Assembly: GCF_030813235.1 (NCBI RefSeq)
Contig: NZ_JAUSUB010000003.1
Coordinates: 186,001-250,000, forward strand
DNA: 64,000 bases
DNA from: Cytobacillus purgationiresistens
GTDB taxonomy: Bacteria; Bacillota; Bacilli; Bacillales; Cytobacillaceae
Reading direction: 5' to 3'
The notes beneath the pieces are model-generated. The model was given only the letters and a program-made list of their open reading frames with translations. It was not told the DNA's origin and did no database searches. A program made the translations under genes and the position numbers. Shown here piece by piece: positions 23,693 to 33,303 of this stretch (position 1 is the first letter of the stretch; the number at the start of each line of letters is the position of its first letter).

Positions 23693-26600
23693 TTACCCTT
23701 GAACTCTTCTATTCTTCCTTGATATTAAGAATAGCAATCCACCAGCAAGTAGTATTGTTACACCAATGGCGAGCAGATTATACATATTGGTTGATGTGTT
23801 TGGCAGTTTGTTTCCTGTTGTCTTTTTATTTCCGTCTTTTGGTTGAAGCTTTTTGTCTGGTTTCGTTCCAAAGTTGTCCTTAATGCCATCTTTGATTGAA
23901 GGTGGTTTTTTACCATCGTCTGGCTTTTTGACAGGCGGCGGTGGAACTTGACCATCGTCGCTGCCATCTGTCATAACTTTGGCAAATGTGTATCCAACAT
24001 ATCCTTCATCTTCCGAGTAGGCAAACACGCTTACTTTATATAATTCATCTGCTTCAAGTCCTTCGTATAGATAGCCCAGCGTTTCTGGATCAACGGATTC
24101 CAAGTACTCGCCATCCAAAAATACATCATATTCAAGTAGTTCAGCGTCACCTTCGTATGCCCATGTCGTCTGAATGCTATCTGTTGTTGTTTCAATATCT
24201 GAGAAGTAGAAATCCTCACTCAATGTAAAGACATACTCATGCGCCCATCCCACATACTCCTCATCGTCAGTATAGGCTTCAATTTCTACATCATAACCAG
24301 TTCCTGGTTCTAATCCTTCAAAGCGATATGTGTGTACCGATCCATCCACTGTATCTACAAGTTCTTCATCGAGGTAGACATTATAGCCTGTAATGGTTTC
24401 CTCACCTTCGTATGCCCATGTGACATTGACGGAATCGTAGGAAGACTCCCAGTCACTCACATAGAAATCCATTTCCTCTTCTGTTTGTTCGCCATATAGG
24501 ACAAACACACCTTTTGCTTCAAGCGCCTGGATTACTTTCATTGCCTCTGATCCTTCAGATATATCTAAAGTAGGCACATCCAAGATGGATACTAAGAATA
24601 AATAATCCAGATCTAATAAGACATTCAATTCTTCTATTTGTGTTTCATCAGCTATGATTGCTTGCAAATGCCTCATATTTTTCAACGGGCTTAGATCTGA
24701 TACAGCTGTTCCAGAAACAATTAGGATTTCCAATCTCGTTAATGCCTCTGATCCTGCCCATTTCAAGCTATCCATATTCGTATAGGATGCTGACACACCT
24801 AACAGCGGAAGATTAGACAGCGGACTGAAATCAGTAATTGGATTGCTATCTAAAGATAAATATTGCAGGTTTTTCGCTTGTTCAATCCCTTTTAAGCTTG
24901 ATAGTCCATTTTCTGTAAGATCCAGCATAATTAAGTTATTTAATTTGGATAGATTAGGCAATCTATTCATGCTGTTACCTACTAAAGTTATTGAATGAAT
25001 GGCCGTTAGCTCACTAAGCGGTGAAAAATCCTTAACTTGCAAGTAAGAGGCATAAAGCTCTACAAGATTTTTCAATGATTTGAGAGGACTTAAGTTTTTA
25101 ACTCCTGTCTCATCAATATCTAAGGAAGCAAGCTTTGTTAAACCGCTAATCGGAGATAAATCTACAACCGGATTTCCATATAGAGATAACTGCTCCAGGT
25201 TTTTCGCTTTTTCAATGCCTGATAAGTTCTTAATCTCTTGGAAAGATAGATCCAATGATTTTGCATTCTCCATATCGCTGAGCCTTACTTCTCTATCTAA
25301 TCCCAATGATGCTTTTATTGCTTTTTCAAGGTTTTTATCTTTGAATTTTACGACTTCACCAGTCGGTGCTTTTGCTGTTTTTAATGTGAGCGATGCTTTA
25401 CCGATTAATCTTTTCTTTTCATAGCCTTTTATTTGGAATTTATATTCGGTGTCTGCTTTTAGATTCGTAAAGGTTTTATCTAATGTTTCACCAGAAAGCT
25501 TCTCTTCTTTTCCATTGATTGAGACAACATATTGGTCAGGATAGGATTCATAGTTATAATCTGCCCAATAATCCCAGAAGAGCTGAATCTTTGACTCATT
25601 GATGAATCCCTCTCCTGTAAGGATATTCATGTCTTGATCATAATCAACGTAAACTTTCATGCCTTGCTTCTCTAAGTCCGCAATTGATTGTTTTGCAGAT
25701 GCACTTTCCGAAATCCACAATTCACCATATAGGTAAACTTGCTTAAGCTGCGGAAGTCCTTTGAGAAAGTCCAGGCTAAGCAGATTTGAATGGGAAACAT
25801 TGAGTTCCTGTAGGCTTGTTATGCTGTTGAGTGCACTCATATCCCTCATCGTCATCCCGCTAATATCTAGTGACGTCAGCTTCGTTAATCCCTTAATTGG
25901 CGTCAAATCATTGATAAAGTTGAAACTTACAGTAAGGTGCTCTAGGTTTACTGCATGCTGCAATCCTTCTAATGATTCAATTCCCACCCACGGAGTGGCT
26001 AGTGATTTAAGCTTTTCCATATCACTTGCGTAAATTTCACGCTTTAAGCCAAGCTCTTCCTGGACAGCTTGGTAAAGATAGTCATCAGCGAATTCAATCG
26101 GCTTTCCTTTTGGTGCAGGTGAAGTTTTGATTTCAATTTCATTTGTGGCAACGGTATTACCTGCTTTGATAGCATCGACTTTGATTTTATAAGTTTTGTC
26201 TGCTTCAAGCCCTGTTGCATCGTAGCTATTTTGAAACCCTGTTAGGGTCGTTTTCAGGTTCCCATCGATATAGACATCGAATTTGTCTGCATCAAAAGTA
26301 CTCCAAGAGATTTGTGCAGAGGTATCCGTTACTCGATAAGCGAGCACACGGAAATCTTCTGCAGTAACCCCTTTGGATCCTTCCTGCTTAGCGCCTTCCA
26401 CCTGATCTGCTGCTTGTGCTCCATCTGTAGCCGGTGCTGGATTATTAGCAGGCTGCTCTGGATTTGCCGGTTTTTCTGTTGAAGTATTTTCATCTGTCGT
26501 TTCAACAGCTGCTGTAACCATTTCTTGATTGCTTGATAATTTCTCTTGGTTGACTGAGTATGTATACTCTTTACCTTCAGTTACTTCTTCATCAGTATAT

Positions 26601-26971
26601 TCATAGATTGTGTATACTTTAGATTGCTCAGAATTCTCCTCTATTTCAAGCGGCTTAATAGTAATAGGAATGATTTCTTCATTTTTCTTGATGGTAAATG
26701 CTTGTCCCTCTTCGGGTAGAGTCAGTTCTGTTTCGGAAACCGTTCTCCATTTTAACGTTATGGCCTTTTCTTCATATTCTGGCTTAAGTAATTGAATATC
26801 AAACTCTATTCCTAGCTCCTCAACTGTAACTTCTTCACTGCCAGTACTCACAGCGTCTCCTGTCGTCTGCCCAGTCTCATCAGTAGCTTCGTTTGTGACT
26901 GCATAAACTGATGAACTAAAAAAAGAGAAAACCAGCATAACAGCGAAAAGCACATGGAAAAACTTCTTCAT
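23693..26971 (-). CDS. LPXTG-anchored leucine-rich-repeat surface protein with Fn3-like domains
   Basis: 1092-residue secreted wall protein. Signal peptide at residues 1-24 (ends SSVYA), an acidic Thr/Glu-rich spacer with an Ala/Pro-rich linker (about 155-200), Fn3-like module (about 205-285), internalin-type LRR block (about 290-435), Fn3-like module (about 450-535), second LRR block (about 540-840; NLEQLSLYGNPVVDLSPISG is a typical repeat), two more Fn3-like modules (about 850-1010), a Lys/Pro/Asp-rich wall spanner and the sorting signal LPNTS with membrane helix and RKNRR tail. It is likely anchored by sortase A and used for adhesion or protein binding. It is monocistronic. Confidence 0.88.
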   Translation of the reverse strand: MKKFFHVLFAVMLVFSFFSSSVYAVTNEATDETGQTTGDAVSTGSEEVTVEELGIEFDIQLLKPEYEEKAITLKWRTVSETELTLPEEGQAFTIKKNEEIIPITIKPLEIEENSEQSKVYTIYEYTDEEVTEGKEYTYSVNQEKLSSNQEMVTAAVETTDENTSTEKPANPEQPANNPAPATDGAQAADQVEGAKQEGSKGVTAEDFRVLAYRVTDTSAQISWSTFDADKFDVYIDGNLKTTLTGFQNSYDATGLEADKTYKIKVDAIKAGNTVATNEIEIKTSPAPKGKPIEFADDYLYQAVQEELGLKREIYASDMEKLKSLATPWVGIESLEGLQHAVNLEHLTVSFNFINDLTPIKGLTKLTSLDISGMTMRDMSALNSITSLQELNVSHSNLLSLDFLKGLPQLKQVYLYGELWISESASAKQSIADLEKQGMKVYVDYDQDMNILTGEGFINESKIQLFWDYWADYNYESYPDQYVVSINGKEEKLSGETLDKTFTNLKADTEYKFQIKGYEKKRLIGKASLTLKTAKAPTGEVVKFKDKNLEKAIKASLGLDREVRLSDMENAKSLDLSFQEIKNLSGIEKAKNLEQLSLYGNPVVDLSPISGLTKLASLDIDETGVKNLSPLKSLKNLVELYASYLQVKDFSPLSELTAIHSITLVGNSMNRLPNLSKLNNLIMLDLTENGLSSLKGIEQAKNLQYLSLDSNPITDFSPLSNLPLLGVSASYTNMDSLKWAGSEALTRLEILIVSGTAVSDLSPLKNMRHLQAIIADETQIEELNVLLDLDYLFLVSILDVPTLDISEGSEAMKVIQALEAKGVFVLYGEQTEEEMDFYVSDWESSYDSVNVTWAYEGEETITGYNVYLDEELVDTVDGSVHTYRFEGLEPGTGYDVEIEAYTDDEEYVGWAHEYVFTLSEDFYFSDIETTTDSIQTTWAYEGDAELLEYDVFLDGEYLESVDPETLGYLYEGLEADELYKVSVFAYSEDEGYVGYTFAKVMTDGSDDGQVPPPPVKKPDDGKKPPSIKDGIKDNFGTKPDKKLQPKDGNKKTTGNKLPNTSTNMYNLLAIGVTILLAGGLLFLISRKNRRVQG

Positions 26972-27185
26972 TGATATTAATCCCCCTTTGTATCTTTTTG
27001 GTAAAACTTCCTTTTATATTCTAAAACTAAGAGAATCATATACCCATTTCTGGTAAAAGTATAGGTACTTTCGGATAAAAATTTTACGACAAAAAATGCG
27101 CAATAGATTATGCAGAATCCATGTATTGCTGTATTGGAAAGCTATTTTATATAGGATAAAAAGACTGGGATTTTAGGCATAAAAA
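26972..27185. other. Promoter side of the LRR gene
   Basis: No gene. The GGGGGATTAAT ribosome binding site of the LRR gene is at its left edge. Confidence 0.4.
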
Positions 27186-27209
27186 GAGACTTGCAATCAC
27201 AAGTCCCTT
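27186..27209 (-). terminator. Terminator of pbpC
   Basis: GGGACTTGTGATTGCAAGTC(T)C hairpin followed on the minus strand by TCTTTTTATG, close behind the stop at 27237. Confidence 0.7.
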
Positions 27210-27236
27210 ACAAAAATGGCTATTTAAACCTATTTT

Positions 27237-29255
27237 TTATTTAAATCGATCCTTATTGGCTTCAAATGTCTCTTTCACTCTTTCAACTACGATTTTAGAA
27301 CCGCCTTGTTTTTCAACGCTTTCAATCATCATTGAGATGAGCAGTTTTGGGTTTTCTGGGTTGTAGGCAACGAAGAGACCATTTTCTTGACCTTCTTCTG
27401 ATTCGCTCAATTTCAGCTCAGCTGTGCCTGTTTTTCCGGCGAGCGGATAGTCGTCAATTCTTGCAGCTCGGGCAGTTCCCCCTTGTTCGTGAACGACTTT
27501 ATTCATAGCTGTCTCTACGCTTTTCGCCAAATCTTCACTGATGACATTGTCTTTCCAAACCTGTCCTTTTTCATCACTTTCCAAAAGAACCGGTTTGATC
27601 ATTGCACCTTTGTTGATGAATGGCGTATAAGCTGTGGCTAAGTGCAGAATATTCATTTCAACATGACCTTGACCGTAGCCTGAATCAGCTAATAGAATCT
27701 CCGTATCAAGCTCGCCTATTTTCGAGGACTCCAATGGAAAGTCGAAAGGCATGTCTTCCTCAAAGCCGAATTCTTTTAATCCTGCTGAGAATTTATCTTT
27801 CCCTAAGTCCATTGCGGCTTGGGCAAAGTAAATATTATCTGAAATCATCATCGCCAGATCAAAGTTTACAGGTTTCCCTGGGTCTGATACTCTCGTTACT
27901 TTATAAGAGCCCCAAGAATTACCATTGCCCCATTTTAGGCCTTTGATATTCTTTGTTTCATCTAAAGTTAACGTTCCTTCTTTGAGTGCAATGGAACCGG
28001 TAATTGGCTTTATGACAGACCCTGGAGCATATGTGTGCTGGAAACGATTGATGAGCGGTTTCTCGCTATCATTCTCTAAATCTCTCCATTCACCCTCAGT
28101 CAATCCTAATGAAGCTTCATTAGGATCAAAGCTTGGGCTGCTGACAAGCGCGAGAGTTGCCCCGGATACTGGATCGATTGCTGCCGCTGTACCTGCTTTT
28201 CCGTCCAGCTTTTTGTATAATTGCTCTTGCAATGTAAGGTCGATGGTTAACTGAACGTTTTCACCGTTTTCAACCGGTTTTTCTGCAAGGGTTACTTCTG
28301 ATCCATCTTCCTTTGTGATACCAATTTTGACACCGTTTGTTCCTCTTAGCTGTTCTTCATAGACACTTTCAAGCCCTTTGCGTCCGATGATATCGTTGCT
28401 GGAATAGCCTTTGCCTTTATTTTTTTCTAAATCATCCGCATTGATAGGCGTAACGTACCCTACAAGATGGGTTGCTGCTTCCCCTGCTGGATAAACTCTT
28501 CCTTTAACATCTTGCTTCTGCACGCCAGGGAGAGCGAATAGTTTCTCTAATAATTGCTTATTATCAGGAGAGACCTTTTTAATGGGAACGAAATGCTCAG
28601 GTTGGACCCAATCCGCTTCCAGGGTTTTGTTGATTCCATCAACCGATATCCCCAGCAAGTCTGATAAACCTTGGACTACACTGTCCGTCTGATCGCCCAT
28701 TTGCTGCGGCACAACTCCAATTTGATAGATTGTCCCGTTAAAAGCGAGAACATCTCCCGTACGATCGATGATTTCTCCTCTTTGCGCCGGGACGTTTGAG
28801 TAGCTGATTTTATCCTTTGGGCCTAAATCCGGGAATATATATGTAGAGTTCCAGTCAACATACCAATTCTCTTCTTTATCTATTTCCTCTTTTACTAATG
28901 TTGCTTCATGCGTGAATTTGATTTCTCCAGCTGCACTGTTCATTTTTGCCGAGAAGGGTAAATCTACTATTTTTTCATTTTTATCTATTTTGTTTTCTTC
29001 GTCTATTTTGTATGTCAACACTAGGTCAGTAATTTCAAGATCTTTATAAACCTTCTCATATCGAGCGATGTAATCTTCTTTACTAATCGATTCCTTTGCT
29101 TCGGCGGAAAGTAGGCGATACATTTTATCGAAGTCCTGCTTATTCCAATGTTCGATATATTGCGAAAACCGATCCTCCGGCTTTACCTCTTTATTACAAG
29201 CGCTTAACACCACCAGAAACAAGATAGAAACACTAAAAAATATAATTTTTCTCAA
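27237..29255 (-). CDS. pbpC: Class B penicillin-binding protein 3 (PbpC/MecA-N type lipoprotein)
   Basis: 672-residue transpeptidase cross-linking peptidoglycan outside the membrane. A lipobox (LSAC, Cys20) makes it a lipoprotein. Residues 25-140 form the NTF2-like MecA_N domain, then the PBP dimerisation domain (RGEIIDRTGDVLAF, GRKGLESVYEEQLRG), then the transpeptidase domain with S413 in SVIK, SDN at 471-473 and KTGT at 607-610. The size matches B. subtilis PBP3 (668). The start is TTG 29255 because AGGAGGGGG lies right before it; the longer frame from 29306 adds an unlikely N-terminus. Such proteins have low beta-lactam affinity. It stands alone. Confidence 0.92.
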   Translation of the reverse strand: MRKIIFFSVSILFLVVLSACNKEVKPEDRFSQYIEHWNKQDFDKMYRLLSAEAKESISKEDYIARYEKVYKDLEITDLVLTYKIDEENKIDKNEKIVDLPFSAKMNSAAGEIKFTHEATLVKEEIDKEENWYVDWNSTYIFPDLGPKDKISYSNVPAQRGEIIDRTGDVLAFNGTIYQIGVVPQQMGDQTDSVVQGLSDLLGISVDGINKTLEADWVQPEHFVPIKKVSPDNKQLLEKLFALPGVQKQDVKGRVYPAGEAATHLVGYVTPINADDLEKNKGKGYSSNDIIGRKGLESVYEEQLRGTNGVKIGITKEDGSEVTLAEKPVENGENVQLTIDLTLQEQLYKKLDGKAGTAAAIDPVSGATLALVSSPSFDPNEASLGLTEGEWRDLENDSEKPLINRFQHTYAPGSVIKPITGSIALKEGTLTLDETKNIKGLKWGNGNSWGSYKVTRVSDPGKPVNFDLAMMISDNIYFAQAAMDLGKDKFSAGLKEFGFEEDMPFDFPLESSKIGELDTEILLADSGYGQGHVEMNILHLATAYTPFINKGAMIKPVLLESDEKGQVWKDNVISEDLAKSVETAMNKVVHEQGGTARAARIDDYPLAGKTGTAELKLSESEEGQENGLFVAYNPENPKLLISMMIESVEKQGGSKIVVERVKETFEANKDRFK

Positions 29256-29306
29256 TGAATCCCCCTCCTCATCCCATTTTACCACTGAACCACACCAAAT
29301 TTCCAC

Positions 29307-29814
29307 ATCGATAGATACGGGTTTTGTGACTATTTGTCGTTCTTTTAGGATGGTGAATATAAAGCCAAATTAACTACTTGGTCCTTTATCATTGGATTTT
29401 TGGCAGTTTTTCGGTGGTATTACGGTGGTTTCGGAGTGCCATCTCGGTACCTGTCACCTCCAAATTTCTACATTATTCTACTAACTTCGACAATTTAGTT
29501 GATCGGTTTGTTTTTTAAATCACTGTCTCAACTTTATAGCCAATGTTGATGGTTTTTTCCGTTATTTAATCATTCTACTATGATGTGTTATAACCACCTG
29601 ACATTTACTCAGGCACTCTTACCCGATATCCTGTAAATTCTAGGATATTATTTTACAATTAAAGGTGGTGGAAAAGGTTTTTTTCGGTTTTAGGACTATC
29701 ATCAATCAGGAATGTATAGAGCTTACTAAATTATTCACCTTTTACTCACTATACAGTTGCTTGTCACCTCATATATCACAAATCCAGAAATAAAGTGTTA
29801 AGGTATGCAAAAAA
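29307..29814. other. Gene-free spacer with a REP-like element
   Basis: About 510 nt without a gene. At 29445-29495 a degenerate REP-like unit is seen: CGGTACCTGTCACCTCCAAATTTCTAC, a spacer and TTCGACAATTT, in the same orientation as the copies at 38933 and 51442. Confidence 0.6.
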
Positions 29815-29833
29815 AGGATGCATACGCATCCTC
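29815..29833 (-). terminator. Terminator of trhO
   Basis: AGGATGC/GCATCCT stem followed on the minus strand by a run of seven T. Confidence 0.75.
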
Positions 29834-29849
29834 TTTGGTTATATAGTTA

Positions 29850-30800
29850 TTAGTTTGATATTACAGCTAATCTTTCTTCTACTTCTTCTTCTGTAAGGCC
29901 GTGTTGTGCGATATAACGGTTGCGCGGGTTTGTACGGCATTCTTCTGAGCAGCTGCGCAAGTATTTGTGTTCATTTTCTTCTGAGCAAAGAATCTTTTTG
30001 TTGCATGCTGGATTTGCGCAGTTAACATAGCGCTCACAAGGCTCACCAGAGTAGTAATCCTTACCAACCACTACATGCTCTTTTTGATTCACTGGCACTG
30101 CAATTCTTTCGTCAAATACATAAAGCTGTCCATCCCAAAGTTCACCTTGTACCTCAGGATCTTTTCCATAAGTAACGATCCCTCCGTGAAGTTGGGCAAC
30201 ATCATTGTATCCTTCTTTTAAAAGCCAGCCTGAGAATTTCTCACAGCGAATTCCGCCTGTGCAATAAGTAACAATCTTTTTCTCACCTAGAAGCTCTTTA
30301 TTCTCCCGAACCCATTGTGGCAGGTCACGGAAATTCGTAATATCAGGACGAATAGCCCCTCTAAAATGACCAAGGTCATATTCATAATCATTTCTTGCAT
30401 CTAACACAACAGTATCTCCGTCATTTAAGCTTTCGTAAAATTCATTAGGGCTTAAATACTTTCCTGTTGTTTCATTTGGATTCACGTCATCTTCTAGACG
30501 AAGTGTAACAAGCTCGGGACGGTAACGAACCTTCATCTTCTTGAAGGCATGTTCATCTGAATCATCGATTTTAAAAATCATGTCAGCGAACCTCGGATCA
30601 TTTTTCATAACTTCCATATATCGATTTGTTTGCTCTTCTGTACCTGAGCAGGTTCCGTTAATGCCTTCATCCGCAATAAGGATTCGGCCCTTTAAATCTA
30701 ACTCTTTACAAAAAGATAAATGTTCTTCAGCAAACTCTTCACCATTTTCGATTGGTACATACATGTAATACAATAATACTTTATAAGGTTTTTGTTCCAT
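29850..30800 (-). CDS. trhO: tRNA uridine(34) hydroxylase TrhO (rhodanese-related)
   Basis: Catalyses oxygen-dependent 5-hydroxylation of U34 in a set of tRNAs, the first step to mo5U in Bacilli. About 316 residues: N-terminal acylphosphatase-like domain ([33 protein letters not shown]), central rhodanese domain ([17 protein letters not shown], active Cys near residue 180 in [23 protein letters not shown]) and a C-terminal Cys-rich zinc-type segment ([24 protein letters not shown]). ATG 30800 fits AGGTGG better than the upstream GTG 30812. Formerly UPF0176/YbfQ. It is monocistronic. Confidence 0.92.
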   Translation of the reverse strand: MEQKPYKVLLYYMYVPIENGEEFAEEHLSFCKELDLKGRILIADEGINGTCSGTEEQTNRYMEVMKNDPRFADMIFKIDDSDEHAFKKMKVRYRPELVTLRLEDDVNPNETTGKYLSPNEFYESLNDGDTVVLDARNDYEYDLGHFRGAIRPDITNFRDLPQWVRENKELLGEKKIVTYCTGGIRCEKFSGWLLKEGYNDVAQLHGGIVTYGKDPEVQGELWDGQLYVFDERIAVPVNQKEHVVVGKDYYSGEPCERYVNCANPACNKKILCSEENEHKYLRSCSEECRTNPRNRYIAQHGLTEEEVEERLAVISN

Positions 30801-30937
30801 ATTTTTTTCCACCTATCACTTTTATATTTGCAAGATATAATGGTTCAATAGGTTTTATACACCATATTCTTACTGAAAACATTATAACAAAACAATCAAC
30901 TTTTATCATCTTTGCCAGAATACCTCCCATCTTCAAT

Positions 30938-31139
30938 CCTAGGATAAGTGGGGGATGAATGGCTTTTTGTTTTTTAAAAATTATGCAAAATGTGTAGAAG
31001 ATAATAAATTCGGTATAATTATTTTACGAGCACACATTCGGTATTAGGGGGGGTATGAAACACTATTAGGCATCAGTTGTTAATTAATAAAACAATTGGC
31101 TGCTCACATTTTACTTAATAACCTAGGAATCCCCCACTT
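30938..31139. repeat. Short element with inverted ends, resembling an IS200/IS605-type relic
   Basis: CCTAGGATAAGTGGGGGAT at 30938-30956 and, inverted, CCTAGGAATCCCCCACTT at 31122-31139 enclose about 165 bp without a gene. Inside are two TTCGGTAT motifs (31009 and 31038 region). The end sequences resemble those next to IS200/IS605-group TnpB genes as I remember them; this could be a small non-autonomous derivative. The size and inverted ends are seen directly; the family is inference. Confidence 0.4.
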
Positions 31140-31406
31140 CAAATGCGTTAGCAGATAAGTGGTTGTAATTCAATTAGCCTATTTTAAGACCTTTATTTGG
31201 CATAATAAAAAACTAAATAAATCAAAGGGCATTTGACCTTATATAGAACGATTTTTTTAGCCCTAAAAAGGAAATGAAAATTCAAATTATTGATTCTAAA
31301 TCAACATTCATGTAAAATTAATTATTTTGGCCTATATCAGAATATTTATAATTATTGATTAATGTATACGATTTATCATATTATAGTATGTAAAGGAGGT
31401 TTAGAT
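31140..31406. promoter_or_regulatory. Promoter region of the first PlcR-like regulator
   Basis: AT-rich, no gene. A dyad CATA-TTATAG-TATG (31378-31391) abuts the AAAGGAGG ribosome binding site, and TGATTCTAAATCA lies further up. No exact PlcR-box (TATGNANNNNTNCATA) was found by eye. Confidence 0.35.
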
Positions 31407-32294
31407 ATGAGCCTTGAAACTGTAAGTTTTGGAGAAATCCTTAGTGATCTTCGTGCTTTTAAAAAGGTAAGTGTGGAGGAATTGGCAACTGAGATTTGTT
31501 CAATTGAAGAGTTAATAGAATATGAAAAAGGCAAGAAGTATCCTACCTTGGATCAGTTATATGAAATTGCCGATCGACTAAATGTCGAGGTGAGCTATTT
31601 CATTAACTATGCTTCCTCGAGTACCTTCAATTATGTGACCGCAGTCTTTCAATTAATTAAGAAATATAAACGCGAACGGGATTATGAAGCGATTTATGAA
31701 ATCATAGACAGAGAACGGGAAAACCCTCTCTTTAAACAAATTTCGTCACAGCAGTTTATGCTGTGGCATGAAGGCATTTGCAAATATTATTTACACAACA
31801 ACCTAACTGAGTCAGTTCAGTTGTTATACAGAGCGATAGACTTAACCAATCCTGATAGAAATAATCTATCAGAGCATGAAATCGAGATTCTGACTAGCCT
31901 TGCTATTATTAAATTTGAAGAGAGTGATTTTATTGCAGCTACGAATATATTTGAGGATGCGCTAGATAATCTAGATTCCCTGCCACATATTCTTGATCCA
32001 AAAGTAAAACTTCGCATACTTTATGGCTTATCGCAAACATTATCAGGAAGAGATTTATATAATGAATCCCTTAAATATAGTAATCTAGGTATCAATTACT
32101 GCATTAATAATGAACTGTTATATTTATTTGGGGAATTTTACTATCAATCTGGGGAAAATTATATAAAGATTGACGAAATTGAAAAAGGAATTGAGTATAT
32201 CAATAAAGCAAAAGAGGTCTTTATACTACAAAATGATGAAAAATTTGCCAAATTAGTAAGTTTAGAGCTGGATAAATTGTTAGAAAAGTGTTAA
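31407..32294 (+). CDS. PlcR/NprR-type HTH-TPR regulator (RRNPP family), copy 1
   Basis: 295-residue cytoplasmic regulator. Residues 7-60 are an XRE-type HTH (FGEILSDLRAFKKVSVEELA ... LDQLYEIADRLNVEVSYFI). The rest is a helical TPR-like array (YNYVTAVFQLIKKYKRERD-like start, ENPLFKQISSQQFMLWHEGI, SESLKYSNLGINYC-type repeats, YYQSGENYIKIDEIEKGIEYI). This is the layout and size of PlcR and relatives, which bind a re-imported peptide in the TPR groove. The start is ATG 31407 with AAAGGAGG; the longer upstream frame has no ribosome binding site. The candidate peptide gene begins 46 nt downstream on the same strand; the two are probably a regulator-pheromone pair. Confidence 0.85.
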   Translation: MSLETVSFGEILSDLRAFKKVSVEELATEICSIEELIEYEKGKKYPTLDQLYEIADRLNVEVSYFINYASSSTFNYVTAVFQLIKKYKRERDYEAIYEIIDRERENPLFKQISSQQFMLWHEGICKYYLHNNLTESVQLLYRAIDLTNPDRNNLSEHEIEILTSLAIIKFEESDFIAATNIFEDALDNLDSLPHILDPKVKLRILYGLSQTLSGRDLYNESLKYSNLGINYCINNELLYLFGEFYYQSGENYIKIDEIEKGIEYINKAKEVFILQNDEKFAKLVSLELDKLLEKC

Positions 32295-32340
32295 AATTTT
32301 AATTGTAATATATTTCTAGATTTGAAAGGAGTGCTTTTTT

Positions 32341-32775
32341 ATGAAGAAGTTGGTTTCTACTTCAGTTTTAGCTTTCTCAGTATTAGCTTTTGGTAGTTTT
32401 GCTGGTGCGTCAGGTCTGCCTACTCAACACGGTACTGAAGGTTTACCTACTCAACATGGTCTTCCTACCCAACACGGTACTGAAGGTTTACCTACACAAC
32501 ATGGCCTTCCTACTCAACACGGTACTGAAGGTTTACCTACTCAACATGGTCTTCCTACCCAACACGGTACTGAAGGTTTACCTACTCAACATGGCCTTCC
32601 TACCCAACACGGTACTGAAGGTTTACCTACTCAACATGGCCTTCCTACCCAACACGGTACTGAAGGACTGCCTACTCAACATGGTCTTCCTACTCAACAC
32701 GGTACTGAAGGTTTACCTACTCAGCATGGTCTTCCTACTCAACACGGCACTGAAGGACTACCTACTCAGCACTAA
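32341..32775 (+). CDS. Secreted tandem-repeat peptide precursor (candidate multi-copy pheromone)
   Basis: 144 residues. A Sec signal peptide (MKKLVSTSVLAFSVLAFGSF, ending AGA|SG about residue 23) is followed by exactly eight copies of GLPTQHGTEGLPTQH to the last codon, i.e. sixteen GLPTQH units and eight GTE linkers. GAAAGGAG precedes the ATG. DNA repeats are 45 bp (32413-32772); differences between units are all synonymous. It sits between two PlcR-like regulators. The PapR pheromones of PlcR end in peptides of the type LPFEF/LPFEH; LPTQH is similar in length and shape. Release of many short peptides by extracellular proteases, then Opp import, is inferred. Alternatives: a His-rich metal-binding or structural secreted repeat protein. 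Confidence 0.85.
   Translation: MKKLVSTSVLAFSVLAFGSFAGASGLPTQHGTEGLPTQHGLPTQHGTEGLPTQHGLPTQHGTEGLPTQHGLPTQHGTEGLPTQHGLPTQHGTEGLPTQHGLPTQHGTEGLPTQHGLPTQHGTEGLPTQHGLPTQHGTEGLPTQH
32413..32772 (+). repeat. Eight in-frame 45-bp tandem repeats
   Basis: Each unit encodes GLPTQHGTEGLPTQH. Within a unit the two halves use different codons (CTT/CAC in most first halves, TTA/CAT in most second halves). Units 1, 6, 7 and 8 differ from the others only at synonymous positions (for example CTG or CTA for Leu, CAG for Gln, GGC or GGA for Gly). Confidence 0.95.
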
Positions 32776-32797
32776 AATGGAGTCTGAAAAATATTTA

Positions 32798-32838
32798 CTA
32801 GGAAAGCGCTTCCCCGCCAGGAGGTGCTTTTTTATTTG
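32798..32838 (+). terminator. Terminator after the repeat-peptide gene
   Basis: AAAGCGCTTCC/GGAGGTGCTTT stem (one mismatch) around CCGCCA, followed by a T-rich tract, about 25 nt after the stop. Confidence 0.75.
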
Positions 32839-33303
32839 TTTTTTTATATTTAGGGCAGTTATCTTACCAAGGGCTATGGTTATGAGGTCTTCTTCGTTGC
32901 TCGCCTTTGTCTACTCCCTTTATATAAGCCTTTTGTAACATCAATATAGGGATTGGATAACGTCGAGGGATTGGGTTGCTTAAAATTCATTCTATCCTCC
33001 TAGACTATCTTGGGTATATCATACTACACAAAGAGAAAGAAAGCAATATTTAACACTTAAAAAAGTACCGTTTCCTTTTATTTTTTTTGGAAACGGTAAA
33101 ATGGAGAATTGATTTGGTTTTAAAGTACAAGAGGTCTTAAGAGGTGAGTTACTCCATGACCTATACTATTATTAAATCACATTCAATTATATGCTGAAAG
33201 TGTGATTATCCACTATTTGGTCCCATATTTTTCATCATTTCTTGCAATAAGGATCTTTTTCTATTAAAAATATAACTCTAGGAATATGAAAGGAGTGGGA
33301 GAG
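32839..33303. other. Spacer between peptide gene and second regulator
   Basis: About 460 nt, no convincing gene. A second stem (ACCGTTTCC/GGAAACGGT with a T-rich loop) is at 33066-33096 and may be a terminator or operator. The last 200 nt contain the promoter of the second regulator. A minus-strand string (KAYIKGVDKGEQRRRPHNH) near 32890-32940 looks like a gene scrap. Confidence 0.4.

Noticed and set aside
29256-29306. Longer N-terminus of PbpC
   Set aside because: The extra 17 residues cover the AGGAGGGGG ribosome binding site and precede the signal peptide.
32390-32938. Second long frame across the 45-bp repeats
   Set aside because: Shadow frame produced by the repeat; no ribosome binding site, and the other frame has a signal peptide and purely synonymous variation.
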